A DNA stretch of 64,000 bases, taken from Antrodiella citrinella (lineage: Eukaryota > Basidiomycota > Agaricomycetes > Polyporales > Steccherinaceae). Numbering within the stretch: position 1 is the stretch's first letter; each line of letters starts with the position of its first letter. Shown here piece after piece: positions 10,030 through 22,530 of this stretch. The notes under the pieces are model-generated. The model did not search any database, was not told the origin of the DNA, and saw only the letters and a list, made by a program, of their open reading frames with translations. Location of the stretch: NCBI GenBank assembly GCA_004802725.1, contig SGPM01000013.1, positions 153,498 through 217,497 of the forward strand, read 5' to 3'. A program made the position numbers and the translations under genes.

Positions 10030-12059
10030 TTACCAGCCGAAGTCGAGATTGAGGGAAGTCTGAGGTTTCGAAGCGGATGGTGTTGGCGTAGTAGTAACAG
10101 GATCCCCAGCCTCAGGCGGTGGCGGCGTCGGTGATGGCTTTGGTTTGGCCTTCGGCTTCGGTCCGTGCAAAATGTGCCAACGGACGAGATCAAGTGTTGC
10201 AATGGAGTCTTCTACAGAGCTGTGTCCGGTGGTTCCACCGCCAGCTTGGATGACCTTTCCCAGATGCTCTTTGACCCTGCGAGAATATGTCAGTAGTTTC
10301 CTCGCAAGACTGCTCATGAACGAGTCTCACAGATTTCGCAAAGAGATACGATAGGGAGCGCCAGCTCGGTGCGGAAACATGATTGCTGTGTCTACACAGC
10401 GATGGTGGATCATCCGAAGAGTCTTCAAGTCGTTCTCTAGTGCATGTCCAATAATGATCGTATCAGAGTTGATGAATGTGTCCAGCGATGTTCGTATCGA
10501 CTCAAGGTCGAGAATAGCTGAGGCATATGCTTCTTCTGTGATACCTGAGAAGCGGGTGTTGAAGTCTCTAGTGGTACGAGGTCAGTGGAATTCCTAGAAA
10601 ACATGAAATGACGTACATCACTTCCACTGCCTCGTCCATACGGACGAATTCGTCGTAGATCTCTTTCCCAGAGGAGTCTACGACAGAGACACGGGCGACG
10701 CGCATCCCGCCAGTGGAGTAGATCATTTCACAATCTAGTGCTACGATGTCCAAGGCGGGATCTTTTTCGTCCGTTGAGGCAGACCTCGTATTCGAGAACG
10801 CATGACGTCGATGCAGGTCCTCCGGTTTTGACTCGTAGAAAACGTGTGGTCCTCTAGTACACCCTCCCGGATCATCGTCAGATTTAGAACAGCATGACCA
10901 TAGTCGTCTGCGCTCGCCTGCGGGCGATATTCAGATCGAATCAGAGACAACGAAGGATACAGAAGACCGACCGTTGGCTTTGTTCATGAACTTTCGTCCC
11001 CAGTGGTAGACACATTCGTCCGCTTCCTCTTTCCGCTTGACCTGGAACTGATCGCCACAACGCTCACATTTCTGTACAGCACCTTCGTCACTCGGACACG
11101 ACCCTCCCTCCCCTGGTGGAATTTCAGTGATATAGCCCCAAGTACGCATTTCGTCCAGAGTGAGAACATGGTGTTCCAGATGCGTTGTTGTGATCTTGAG
11201 CGAGTCCAACGCCTTCTTCTCCTCTATGCGTCTCGCGATATCCGCATTGGTGCCAACTGACGGATGAGAGATGGAATCTGGCTTCGGACGTCTCTTCAAA
11301 GCTGCAATCGAGGTCAAGACAGCCTGAGAAGGATGAGGAAAGCGTCAAAAGGATTATTGATATCTTGCATACATTTCTGTAAGTGGTCTTATTTGAAATA
11401 TCATACACTTCTTGTTCTTGTTTGAGCGTATGTTCAGCGGCGATTGAGGGATCCTGAGGTAAAATTTGCTCATATAGAACCTCAAAATGTTCGTACAATG
11501 TCTTGATCATGGCCTAGAAAGGAGTCGAAATGTTAAGATCTGTAAAATAAAGAAATGATAGATGCGTACCTGACGGACGGGGATAGCTACTTGAGATTGT
11601 GCAGCGTTCACGCGAAGAATAGGCACCCCACTCTGCGACGAGAGTATTTGCATTTAAACGGCGGAATGTAGACTGCACCAGTCCACTTACAGATGTCGTT
11701 TTCGCGGTAGGTATAGCTACTGGTTTCTGTGCTGTGCCTACCCGTTGTAGCTTCCTAGGAGGTTCATCTGTGCTGCGACCTGCGGTGCTGCTCCCACTGG
11801 CAGCATAGAGCGGTGAGCTGATTGCACGCTTCGCGGGCACCTGGGATGCCCTTGCAGGAGACGAGGGGACCGGTGTGGCGATCCGGGAAGTCGAAGGGGT
11901 ACTGGTACTTGACGAGGACGCCTGCGGCGACTCGACCGGAATGCGAACGGCAGGGGGTTGTACTGTGCTGGGATCATGACTGAAGATGCAGTTGACTCGT
12001 TTGCAAGTGGGTCGTTCGGGACACGGTATCCGCTGAAGCAGACCGAGCGTCGGGAACAT
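10030..12059 (-). CDS. REX3: RNA exonuclease 3-type DEDDh 3'-5' exonuclease
   Basis: Seven exons (12059-11691, 11632-11570, 11513-11373, 11323-10972, 10917-10617, 10567-10331, 10276-10030) join in phase to 569 residues. REX3 trims the 3' ends of RNase MRP RNA and other small nuclear RNAs. The N-terminus has a CCCH-type finger (CPERPTCKRVNCIFSH), then a Ser/Pro-rich linker. A Cys-rich block (KCERCGDQF ... WSCCSKSDDDPGGCT) precedes the exonuclease domain. The domain shows ExoI ALDCEM, ExoII GHALENDLKTL and ExoIII HSSVEDSIATLDL, so the DEDDh set looks complete. A Pro/Lys-rich tail ends the protein. The REX3 call rests on the CCCH finger plus this order of parts; another REX1/REXO-type name is possible. 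Confidence 0.86.
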
Positions 12060-12847
12060 TGACGTCGAGCTCACGGTCACGGACGTCGACGGCGAGTCGG
12101 AGGTTGAGCGACGCGACGAAGGTCCCCGATTGTACCGCTATCGATATTGGGGTCGAGTTGGTATCTGTTGGTATTTGTCTTCGTCCTATTTGCTGTACTT
12201 GGTACCGCGTGGATTGTCGGATTAGTGGGTCGTCGTCGGGATTGTCAGGCAACGTAGCTTCGCTTCGAACACAGTGTCTCTTCGCGTTGTGCGTTAGCGT
12301 TTGCCGCGCGATTTAAGCGCTATAGTGCTCTTATCCCCCAAATCCTCGAAAAAATGCCTCAAACTCCAATATCGTGTATTTTGAATATTACGGCGTGCCG
12401 TCGATGTAACCCTAGCCAACGTTGTTGGATAAAAGTCGAATACTTTTTTCGCTTCGGGGTTGCCTTATATGGTAACCCCGGAGGACAAAAGGTAAACTTG
12501 TCACTATCAATATTCGACTTTTCTCTTGAGGTTTATTCCCATTTGCACGCCGTGGCATTTATTGAGCGGTTGCCTTGAGGGTTTGGGGACGTCATCGACG
12601 TCGTTTGAGAGTATTTCTGCGAAATCTCGACTGCACATTTACGGAAATTTACTCGGAGGGGGTCGGCAGCGGTAAAAGATCGCAGTGTAGAGCGACTTAC
12701 CTAGACTCGCGTGGCCAGTCGAACGCAAACTCACCCAAAAAGGTAGGAGGGTGGGATGCTTGCCTGGTCCCAAAACGGATGAGGACGAGCCTACGACTTA
12801 CCGAGAAATGCTACTCCCGAAATTGGGCAAAATCACACATTTTTAGG
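12060..12847. promoter_or_regulatory. Divergent promoter, REX3 and ceramide synthase, with nested inverted repeats
   Basis: This 788-bp region separates divergent starts. The AT-richer middle (about 12350-12540) holds a 12-bp perfect inverted repeat (12431-12442 AAAAGTCGAATA and 12511-12522). Within it lies a 10-bp hairpin-like arm pair with one mismatch (12455-12464 and 12471-12480, loop TTATAT). The frame upstream of the ceramide synthase ATG stays open back to 12575, so a longer N-terminus cannot be ruled out. Confidence 0.55.
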
Positions 12848-14769
12848 ATGGCGGGTCCGTCTAAAACATTGGCGCCCATTCATCAGCTTCCGGGCTTGCC
12901 AGCTCGCTCAGGGACTCATTTGAACGGCTTGTCGTATTCTCGTCGCACTCCAATGGCCTCCCCCACTGTTAAAAGGAGACTGCGACCTCGTTCCGGTACC
13001 CTCCAGAAAATCGAGTGCGTGGACCTGCCAGGAGCTAAACATATCGTAATCACTCACCATAAACAGAACGGATCGTACCCATCACCTTGCTGGCCCGTTC
13101 ATGCCGCAAACGTAGGTTCAGCAGTGGCTCTCTGTTATCTACGGTCTCTCACCCTCCCTCACAGTCCGTTTGATTCGCAGTCAGAGTCTGGTTCACGACC
13201 GCCGACACCGTCCTTTGGGCGTCGGGCCCCGCGCGACGATCCATGGAGCACAGAGTCGAAGGGACTCTTGAATGATATCATCACTTTGAGATGGGTGGTT
13301 GTACCAGGTGCGTTGTATTGCTTCACTTCCATACCATACTCCTGACTGAGTATCACATAGAGTCGTCGTTCAAGCTGCTCATGATACCCATTGTTCTGTG
13401 GGCGAACTGGGAGCTCTTGGCTCCCTATGTGGCCAAGGACATCGACAATCCCTTCTCGCACGTTATGTTCATATCGCATTACATACCCGAGTCTTCTCCG
13501 GACGACCCGCGGTACCGGAAAGGATACTTCGACTTGCTCTTCATCGCGTACTGGATCATTGTGTGGTCGTGGTTCAGGCAAATTATTATCCTTCATATAT
13601 TCCGTCGCATTGCAAATTATTTCCGTATCAAGAAGGAGGGGACGTTATTGCGGTATGGTGAACAGGGCCATGCTATGGTCTACTTCGCAATCATGGGAGC
13701 ATGGGGTTATGTAATGCATCGTCTTTCACCTCATTATTTCTTAAACTCATGCTCAATTTTCAGCGAGTCATGTCACAATTGCCAACTTATTGGTATCGCA
13801 CCGATCAGTTTTGGATAGGTGCGTGTCTCTGAACTTAAGTTTTCGCTGTCCTGATTCTAGTTTCTAGAGTACCCTTATTGGCAGCTGAAGCCCGAGCTCA
13901 AAGCCTACTACCTCGTCCAGGCAGCTTATTGGTGTCAGCAGCTTCTGGTTCTGATACTGAAGCTGGAGAAGCCTCGCAAGGACTATGCAGAGCTTATTGC
14001 TCATCATATTGTTACGCTATGGCTTGTCGGGTAAGTCGCATTGCTGTCATATCATATGGATTCGTATACTGAAATTGCTCTCGCCATCCCAGTTGGAGTT
14101 ATATTACGAATATGACGCTGACTGGTAACGCCGTGTACATGAGCATGGACATCCCTGATGCCTTTCTTGCAGTATGTTACTACTTGTCGTGCACTATTTG
14201 TCACCGTGCTGATGCCCGTCAAGTTCTCCAAGTTGCTGAATTATATGCAGTATGAGAGGTCGAAGACCGTCGCTTTTGCGATCTTCGTCTGCGTGTGGTC
14301 GTACGTCTTATCAGGTGACTACGTGTCTTCCTGTTCGCTGAATTTTATATTGCATTCCAGTTATTTCAGACACTATCTCAATATTGTCATACTGTGGTCC
14401 GTGTGGACAGAATTTGACATCATACCGTAAGTCCACATCCATGTGCTAGGTATGTTGCGCTCACAGCAGTATATACAGAGAGACATCCAAACGCTGGTGT
14501 CCCGAGGATGGCGTATGGATGGTCTGGTGGATGAAGTACCAGGTCTTCGGGCCCATATTTCTGCTTCAGCTGCTCCAGCTATACTGGTACTTCTTGATTC
14601 TCCGTATTTTGTACCGGTCCGTCTATCTTTTATTGCGCCTTCGGACGAACTTCTAACACGCTTGCATTTCTTCAGTGCCGTTGTCACCAGCAGCGAGGTG
14701 ACTGATACCCGTTCTGATGACGAGGATGATGACGAAGAGGATAAAGACGACGCCAAGAAGGAGAACTAG
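12848..14769 (+). CDS. Ceramide synthase, Lag1/Lac1 (TLC domain) family
   Basis: Nine exons (12848-13307, 13361-13710, 13764-13818, 13868-14030, 14093-14171, 14224-14300, 14361-14426, 14479-14616, 14676-14769) join in phase to 493 residues. The enzyme N-acylates sphingoid bases with fatty acyl-CoA in the ER membrane. After a Ser/Arg-rich cytosolic N-terminus come several membrane segments ([67 protein letters not shown]). The Lag motif is clear: YWCQQLLVL, then [23 protein letters not shown], with the essential paired histidines. [10 protein letters not shown] is another family signature. The C-terminus is acidic and ends KKEN, a plausible ER-retention-like tail. I chose the Met at 12848, but an in-frame extension upstream is open. 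Confidence 0.9.
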
Positions 14770-14948
14770 TCCTTCACATCCTACTACTCGGGCAACAGCG
14801 TGCGATGATATACCCTACAGATCACGCTGTATCATGCATTCTTGCTCAAAATAATGCTTTACATTCTACACACGCTGGAAATAAAACATCCTACCATTAC
14901 ATGCATGATACACCATCGGACGGACCTATGGATTCAGCGTTAGTAAGT

Positions 14949-16440
14949 TTACATGATATCCTCGTCGGAATCGTCGGAATTTGGTTCTGGGAAGACAGCC
15001 TTGGGCTGAGTGCCCGAGATGTGCAACGGCCAACGTTTCTCGCGTTGAATGTCGACCGGGTCTCCCGATGCCATGGTCTTGCACGCTTGGAGAGTCCACT
15101 GCCATCCAACTGTTAGTTCAGTTGCGACGTAGAGTGAAGAGGACTTACGTAGGCATCGTTTCCGGCATTGTGCAAGAACTGAGGATTGTGAGTCAAATGA
15201 CGACAAACTTGCTCCAGACCCCTCTTGTTCGCACTCGTCTCGCCTTCGAGGGCAGCGAACATCTCTGCGGTATCGATCACGAAGAGACCTTCGCTGGGTG
15301 GCAAGTCTGGAAGAAGATGAGAGAGGTTCGTGATCGGTGCCTCGATCTCGCGGAGAGTCCTGTACGAATGTCAATCAGTATGGGAGGAGCTGACGAAGAG
15401 ATCATGCTTACTTGATATCTTGACTTGGGTCGTGAAACACGAGGAAGACAGGCCCATACACCTTGGCTTCGTTGAGGAACGAAGCGATTCGCGGTTTGAA
15501 CTCTTTCTTCTTGATGACTTCGCTCGTACCGAAATTGTACCTCTATGATACTATCAGCACTTCTGCTTCGCCGGATGGAAAGGCACGAACTATTATAACT
15601 TACCTCACGGTTGTTCGCAACATAGGTGTTCATATACGTTCTGTATTCATCTACGATCCAATGACCGCTCTCCTCTATCTCCTTCCCATCCTCAAATCGC
15701 AGGGAGCTCCATCCGAACTCGGTATATACGGTATGGTCTCGGTCCCAATTTTCGAAGTCGATAGCGAGCCAAATGCCTTGCTTACTGCTCCACAGCGCGC
15801 GGATACGCTCGAAAGCGAGTCTGCGCGCCGCAAGACGCGTGCCAGTGCCCTTCAGACGTCGGTTGTTCTTGTCGATGATCTACGGACAATTCAGCGACGA
15901 CAAAAGCTAAGCAATGTAGTTTTTAGTACCCTAGTCGCCTTCTTCAGGCTTGCGGCATCGGAGTATACAGATGGAGAGCAGCTTTGCATGGAGCTCTGAG
16001 TGATCAGGTAGTCGGAGCTGGGAAGCGGCAGGGGGTCCTTAGTCAATCCCATGGCATGGAGATAGTACCTCAGGTATTCGACCTGTGCAGACGAGAACAG
16101 CAGACGGGCTTCTCCATTATCGAAGGTACCTAGTAGCCCTTCTTCATCAGTCGACTGCTCGCCGTGGCGTTAGCACTGGCGATTAGACACACCGATGTAC
16201 AACTCGATACCATCGGCGCCTTGCATCCGGAGAGGATGATCAGGAGCCGTCAGAGCATTGAAGGCGATGAGAGCTTTCAGAGGGCTGACATCCTCGGGAT
16301 TTGGTAACGCAACATGCCTGTGCAGCGCTCTTCATTCGCAACAGTCCTTCGACGGACATGGATGCTTGTATCGCTCACCATTGATAGAATATGTCGGTGA
16401 ACCGGTAGTACCCTAAGACAGTTGGTGTGCTTGTCGGCAT
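14949..16440 (-). CDS. Gfd2/YDR514C-like protein with RNase H-like fold
   Basis: Seven exons (16440-16379, 16317-16191, 16154-15930, 15879-15604, 15542-15412, 15359-15149, 15098-14949) join to 393 residues. The family is named after yeast Gfd2, linked genetically to the mRNA-export helicase Dbp5; its biochemical role is not established. The N-terminus MPTSTPTVLGYYRFTDIFYQW starts the fungal-specific half. The C-terminal half has WLAIDFENWDRDHTVYTEFG, which resembles the first acidic motif of DEDD exonuclease folds, then GLFVIDTAEMF and LHNAGNDAYWTL, a strong family signature. Whether it is a nuclease cannot be told from sequence. The last junction (tac|tgg) needs the acceptor at 15099-15100, rather than the one just before it, to keep NDAYWTL in frame. 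Confidence 0.76.
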
Positions 16441-16929
16441 CGTGGTTCACGGCAAAATACGCGTTAAAGCGGTCGAAAGGGGTATTGAGAGGAAGACGAA
16501 AGCGCAGAACGCGACGTTTACTGCTGGTTGGAGGGTATAAAAGCAACCTTTACTTCGCCCTGGGACAAGCGACTCCGCTCAGACTGAGCCGCGACTGGGA
16601 TCTTATCTAGATCAAGGTGGCCAAATCAGACGCCCACGTGGCAAGCGCGCCCGATGAAATCTCATGGTTCGGTTTGCAGGTCTCAAACTTTGGCAAACTG
16701 TTCCCTTTCTTTTGTCGAAGGGAACGAAAGCTCTACTTCGTCACAATTTGCGAAACCTCTCTTTACTTTTCATCTGTGTTACCACCTCTCATAGTCAACG
16801 ACCGGCCACGAACAATTCCTCTCTTCCTCACAGCGCTCTTTCCTAACTTTTCCAGAACCCAAACCCACATATCCACGTTCTCTACGCGTGTATTGACGCG
16901 TCTTTCTTTCTTGAAGACCTTCTTCACCC
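16441..16929. promoter_or_regulatory. Divergent promoter, Gfd2-like gene and CENP-A
   Basis: This 489-bp region contains CCACGTGG (16634-16641) and, close to the CENP-A start, two ACGCGT boxes at 16884-16889 and 16896-16901. The boxes lie 28-46 bp before the ATG, so they may sit in the core promoter or the 5' UTR. CT-rich sequence precedes the start codon. Confidence 0.5.
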
Positions 16930-17696
<767 letters not shown>

Positions 17697-18791
17697 GGCG
17701 TGCTCCCTTCCTTTTTCTGCCTTCTGTTCTACCGATTTTATATTCTCAGCACATCTTGCGATACCGCATCCTCTCGAATACCGACCGCGACACCCCATTC
17801 CTCCTGCTCCGATCATGAAACTGCTCACGTCATATGCTCTTGCTCGTCGGGCCCCCAACCTCCTCGATGTAATCTTATCTGCTCCTGCTTCTGCTTTTGC
17901 AATACATGACATGAACCCCAGAAGTATTGCCATTGGGGACCCGCAGAGCTTCGCCTGCATGCAAACATGAGGCTCCAAGACGGTTCCCATCGAATATCAA
18001 TACCAGAGAAGCATCCTCGCACGGTTGATGATAGACTCCCGCCGTTGTCAGGTAAGCACAAAAGCGACCCCGATGAGACCCGGTCATAAGTACATGTATC
18101 ACAAGCATCTGTTGTGGTTGGGTCTCTTCCAAGAATCGACGGGCCTGTTGATTTCAATCACGCCTTGGTAAGGCTCTGAAGGGGTATCGGTGCCATACGC
18201 TCTGGAAATGACGAGAGAAAACAGCCGATGAATGTTTGCTGGGTCAGGTGGTGATGCGACCTCGTTGTTGTCTGGTGGTTCCAAGGTTCGCGAATGCAGC
18301 GTGTGGGTGCTCTATGGCTGGTCATTGTTCATTACGGATGAAGGTGGAGAGAACGAACAATGGGTTGAGAGTTGAAACGATGAAACGGAGAACGCCGAGA
18401 GAAAGAGACCATCTCGCTTGCAACGTTTGTCGGCAACAAGTCTCTCCTCGACATTCCCGACGTTCCTTTTGTCGTCGACATCGTTCTTTCCGTCGTCGGA
18501 CGCACCATGCTCAGCGTGTAGGACATCGGCCTTAACTCACCACCTCCCGGTTTTGTAGGCCTGCCGACTCCGTTCCGATTCGTGTTTGGTCTGTGTCTGC
18601 GCGGTGTCTGTCATCCTCACGCTTACCCCCTTTCCCTCCTTTTTCTTTCTATATCTCTCCTCAGCCTTCTTCTCCAAACCACTTCTACCCATCTTCTGCG
18701 TCGCTCTAACGCCCCCCGACGACAGATCTCTACTACCCTTGCTTGGTCGTACCGCACCTCCCGAAGATCTTCGTTGCATCTTTCCACCACC
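17697..18791. other. 1.1-kb region without a confident gene
   Basis: This region holds the CENP-A 3' UTR and the promoter of the next gene. Several medium antisense frames exist (for example 18284-18099 and 18157-17825), but they do not join convincingly and show no family motif. From about 18600 the sequence is CT-rich and looks like a 5' leader. A frame open from 18582 is continuous with the next gene, whose more natural start is the Met at 18792. Confidence 0.45.
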
Positions 18792-21726
18792 ATGCGCCGG
18801 CTCACTGCCATTTTCGTGCCAAAACGCTCCAGCAAGTCTGATGCTGGCTCGTCTGTCCTTAGCGATACCCCAGCTACTTCCAGGCCCAGCAGTACAGACA
18901 ACGTCACTAGTCCTAACGCGCCATCTTCATCCTCCAAGCCATCAAAGCCTCGCTCGGGCTTCTTTCGCAGTCTTTCTCGCAATAATGGCAGTCCCAGTCC
19001 CAACGCGGGACCTGCGCCGGAGGCGAAGGCAAAACGTCATGATATGCCCTACTTGACCACCGAGTCCTCAGCATCGTCGTCCAGCGGTGGTCCGCACACA
19101 CCGGACGACGATCGCTCTAGTCTGATTCCCGTCGAAGCGTCCCGTGCCCACTCATGGCTTCGCTCTGGCTCTCCCATGACACCTAACGACCCCCACAGTT
19201 CCTTGGACACAAGTATTAAGCTGCAACCGCCTATCCTCTCTCTGCCCCAGATCGTACGCGATGATACAGACGACGATACGTCTTCCGAAGGATCATCTGA
19301 CTCGGAAGCTGCACCGACATCTACGTTGAATAGAGTCAGCGCCGTATCACCGCTTGCATACCTCAAAGCGTTGTCCGTCAACGGTATTGCGCCACAGTTC
19401 TCGCCGCCGCCATTTCTGCATATCCCATGTTGTCCCATCTACCCACGTTCGTCGAATCCTTCACGCATTCTGTCGACGGAAGAAAGTCTCCGCTCCCTCA
19501 TGTTCAAGAAACGCTTGCTACGTCGCATTGCGGTAGGATCGTTTTCCCCCTCTGACACATCATTCATCGCTGGGTTCGGCACCCGTTTGCGCGCCCCGAA
19601 AGCACCACTACCCTCTCTCAATCTGGATGACAATGCTGTCAAAGATGCCAAGCATCTTGACAAGTACAGTCAAGGGTTGCGATGGTGGGTTGACCGGTCG
19701 TGCTTCGAGGAGCGAATGGTGCTGTACGTGCCGCAACAATCCACAGGCGAAATACAAGTTTTGCGCATAACTGGTTCGGACCTCGGCGTCGCCGCCTTGG
19801 AATTTTCTGAAGGCCTAGAGGCAATGGCCGGCCTGGATTGGACTAACGAGTTTTCGGAACCGTTGTCCACATCGACAGTTTCCCTACCCCCGACGCCACT
19901 TGCGACATCTTCACCCTCAATGATGACTTCCGCACTTCCTCCACCGACGTCCAACAAAACGGCTCAGCCTCCAGGTATGCGTTATTATTCTCCCAGGTCG
20001 ACGTATACTGACAAGATGTGTTCGTGCTGGTGGTCAGTTTCTGCATCCCCATCCCGCAACTCCTTGTACAAGGCTACACCGTCTCCTCTACGTATACAAC
20101 ATACGACCACGCCTCTCATGTCACGAGCCGCTTTACCAGGTGCGTTTTGTTCATCTTTTTACTCGCACTCGTTTGGCTGATATTATTGGGCCTGTGACCT
20201 TAGCATCTCCTGCTGCGTCCGCTAGCATACCTACCATTGTTCTATCCCCTAACTCGCCGGACACTAAACCACGTCCGTTATCTCAGCCACCTGCCAAGCA
20301 AGGTGTGCGCTTTGCGGAGGGGGAGAAGAAGGAGGATGCCGTGCCAAATGGATACGTCACACGGATCAAGCAGAAGCGGGAAGAGAAGGCGCGGTTCCTG
20401 CAGATGGAAAGGGAACGGAGGATGCATGAGGAGGAGAAGCAAAAACATGAAGAAGAGCGCCGTAAACAAGAGGAGGAGAAGCTGCGCTGGGAGCAAGAGA
20501 GGGAGGCATGGAATCGTGAACGTCAAGCAATAGAGGAGGCGCGGAAACGGAAAATGTACGCCGAGGAGGTGACTGCTGCCCGGGCCAGACGAGAGAGTAC
20601 TCGGGTTGGGGCTATCCCTAAGACCTCAGACGGCACTCCTCTTCTGTGGGACGGTGACCGAGAACGAGAGAGGGAAAAGAGGGGCAGGGAAGCAATGCCG
20701 ACATTTCTGAGGCCGACGTATGACAATACTGTGCAGGGCCCTCGGAGAGGCGTGTCGGAGTCTGCTGTTCCTCACGTGAATGCTTCTCGTAACGGATCAC
20801 CTGGAAGCTCACGACCTCCTAGTATCGGTGGAAGTGCTGCAAGTGGTAGCGTCCGTGATTTGTCACGACCTCCATCGATGTATTCAACCCCGCCTTCATC
20901 CGCGACCGACATACACTCTCGGGAACGGCGCGAGAGCAAAGCAAGCAAACGAGTATCCATTGCCTCTGAATCCTCGCAGATGGTTATGCAGTACTCGCCG
21001 CAGGTCATGTGGGGGATGAACCCTGCAATGATTCCTCCTGTCCCTCCAATGCCTACGATGCCTTCGATGCCCATGTTCCCGATGATGCCATACGCTGTCG
21101 ACATGCCCCTCCTGCCCCCAACCCCTCCGTTCATGATGCATCAATTTGGCCCTCGCAAACCTTCGCCACAGCCGCGTTCGCATAGTTCTTCCCCGACCGT
21201 TGGCACTCACCGAATCCCTACCAGCCATAGCTCGGATCGAGTGAACCAATACAGCGTGTCCCAGCCGTCTTCGCCAAATTCCCGTGGAGGACACGAGCGT
21301 AGGGCTAGTGGAGACATTTCCGACTTGCAAAAGTCGCGTCGAACAAACGCTTCTCCCGCACAGTCGCAGGCACAGTTGCGGTCTCGCGCTGACTCTCACG
21401 ATCGCAGAAACCACTCATCGTCATCTCTCCGATCACCGTCTGCTGTCACTTCCAATCGTGTCGGTGTTTCTGGATCGTCGTCGTCGAGGAAGATGGATTC
21501 CCAGAGTACGCATGGGAATGGCCACCACTCGTCTTCGTCGACACGGCCGCCCAGCGTACCGCGAACACATACCATGCCGATGATGCCAGTCCCTATGGTT
21601 GCGCGATCCATACCGCCTGTTCCGTATGTTACACCAACTCCTGTTTTGACTGCTTCGCGAACGCAACCTGCTTTCCAGAATCTGAGTCGACCGTCAGCAG
21701 GTCGCCGTCAGACGATGATCTCTTGA
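18792..21726 (+). CDS. Large Ser/Pro-rich protein with a charged coiled coil, unknown function
   Basis: Three exons (18792-19974, 20038-20139, 20204-21726) join in phase to 935 residues. I do not recognise a named family. The first 200 residues are Ser/Pro-rich and disordered with SSASSSSGG- and TDDDTSSEGSSDSE-like tracts. A more ordered stretch around residues 185-380 includes SPLAYLKALSVNGIAPQF, LLRRIAVGSFSPSD and LRWWVDRSCFEERMVLYVP. Residues about 500-600 form a highly charged Glu/Arg/Lys coiled coil (RMHEEEKQKHEEERRKQ type). A Met/Pro-rich run (PPVPPMPTMPSMPMFPMMP) and an Arg/Ser-rich tail follow. No signal peptide or membrane segment is evident. The layout suggests a scaffold or regulatory protein, perhaps phosphorylated, but no function can be assigned. 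Confidence 0.72.
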
Positions 21727-22530
21727 TCGTACTCTAGCCTTGAAACCGGATATATCTTTTGTACCATTTCTATTCCACGGACTAAACTTCATCACTTTCT
21801 CAATATTTTTCTCTTCATGTTTGTGTCTCTATACACTATAGCGTGGATTTCTTCTGTTCGATTGAGCACGTTTATAATTATACAAGTTTTCTCAATCTCT
21901 TCCTCATGACTTTCTTATTGCATAAATGGACCGTGTTCTTCCATACATTCCGTATCCACCCTTCCCCACTACTCTCATTCCCGTCCCCACCTCAAGATAC
22001 ATGTCCTCCATTTCAGCGACGTCTTTTTTGACATTTTTCATTGCGCAGGTCAACACTTTGCTCCTACCTATCGCTTTACTTACGTATACCTACTACTATT
22101 GTGTCCCACCAACCTCGCCAACCTTTTGTTTGACTGCAGCATCACGGACGTCGTCGACTCTTAGATTCACACTCTCCTTGCATCAACCTCTCTTCGAGGT
22201 CATGTCTCTCCTCCTCCCATCTACTATAACCTTACGATCACCACCTTTTCTTCTGATCACTGTCGTCTCTGTCAAATGTCTCATGTCGTAGGTCCGACTC
22301 TTAGTACTCAGTGGTATACAATATACTGTAAGCTCAAGGTGTTCGTGTGCTATCGAACACAGCACTTGTCACATTTTCACGATCGAATGTTCGCGCAGGA
22401 TAAGGATTTGAATCGTAAATGACCAATGCCAATTGTCCAATGATATCTACAGTAAAGACTGACTACCAACCATAAGATATACACAACAAGAGAGACCACT
22501 ATAATATAAACGACACATTACAGCTACAGA
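21727..22530. other. Convergent intergenic region
   Basis: This 804-bp region lies between two converging stop codons. It is pyrimidine-rich on the plus strand around 21930-22250 and contains only short chance frames. I see no repeat, RNA gene or conserved coding segment. Confidence 0.5.

Noticed and set aside
17700..18540. Minus-strand gene made from the frames 18526-18332, 18284-18099 and 18157-17825
   Set aside because: No combination of GT-AG introns gave a phase-consistent protein with a recognisable motif.
18582..18791. Earlier start at 18582 for the large disordered protein
   Set aside because: The upstream stretch is pyrimidine-rich and hydrophobic like a leader, whereas the Met at 18792 begins typical protein sequence. 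The earlier start cannot be excluded without transcripts.
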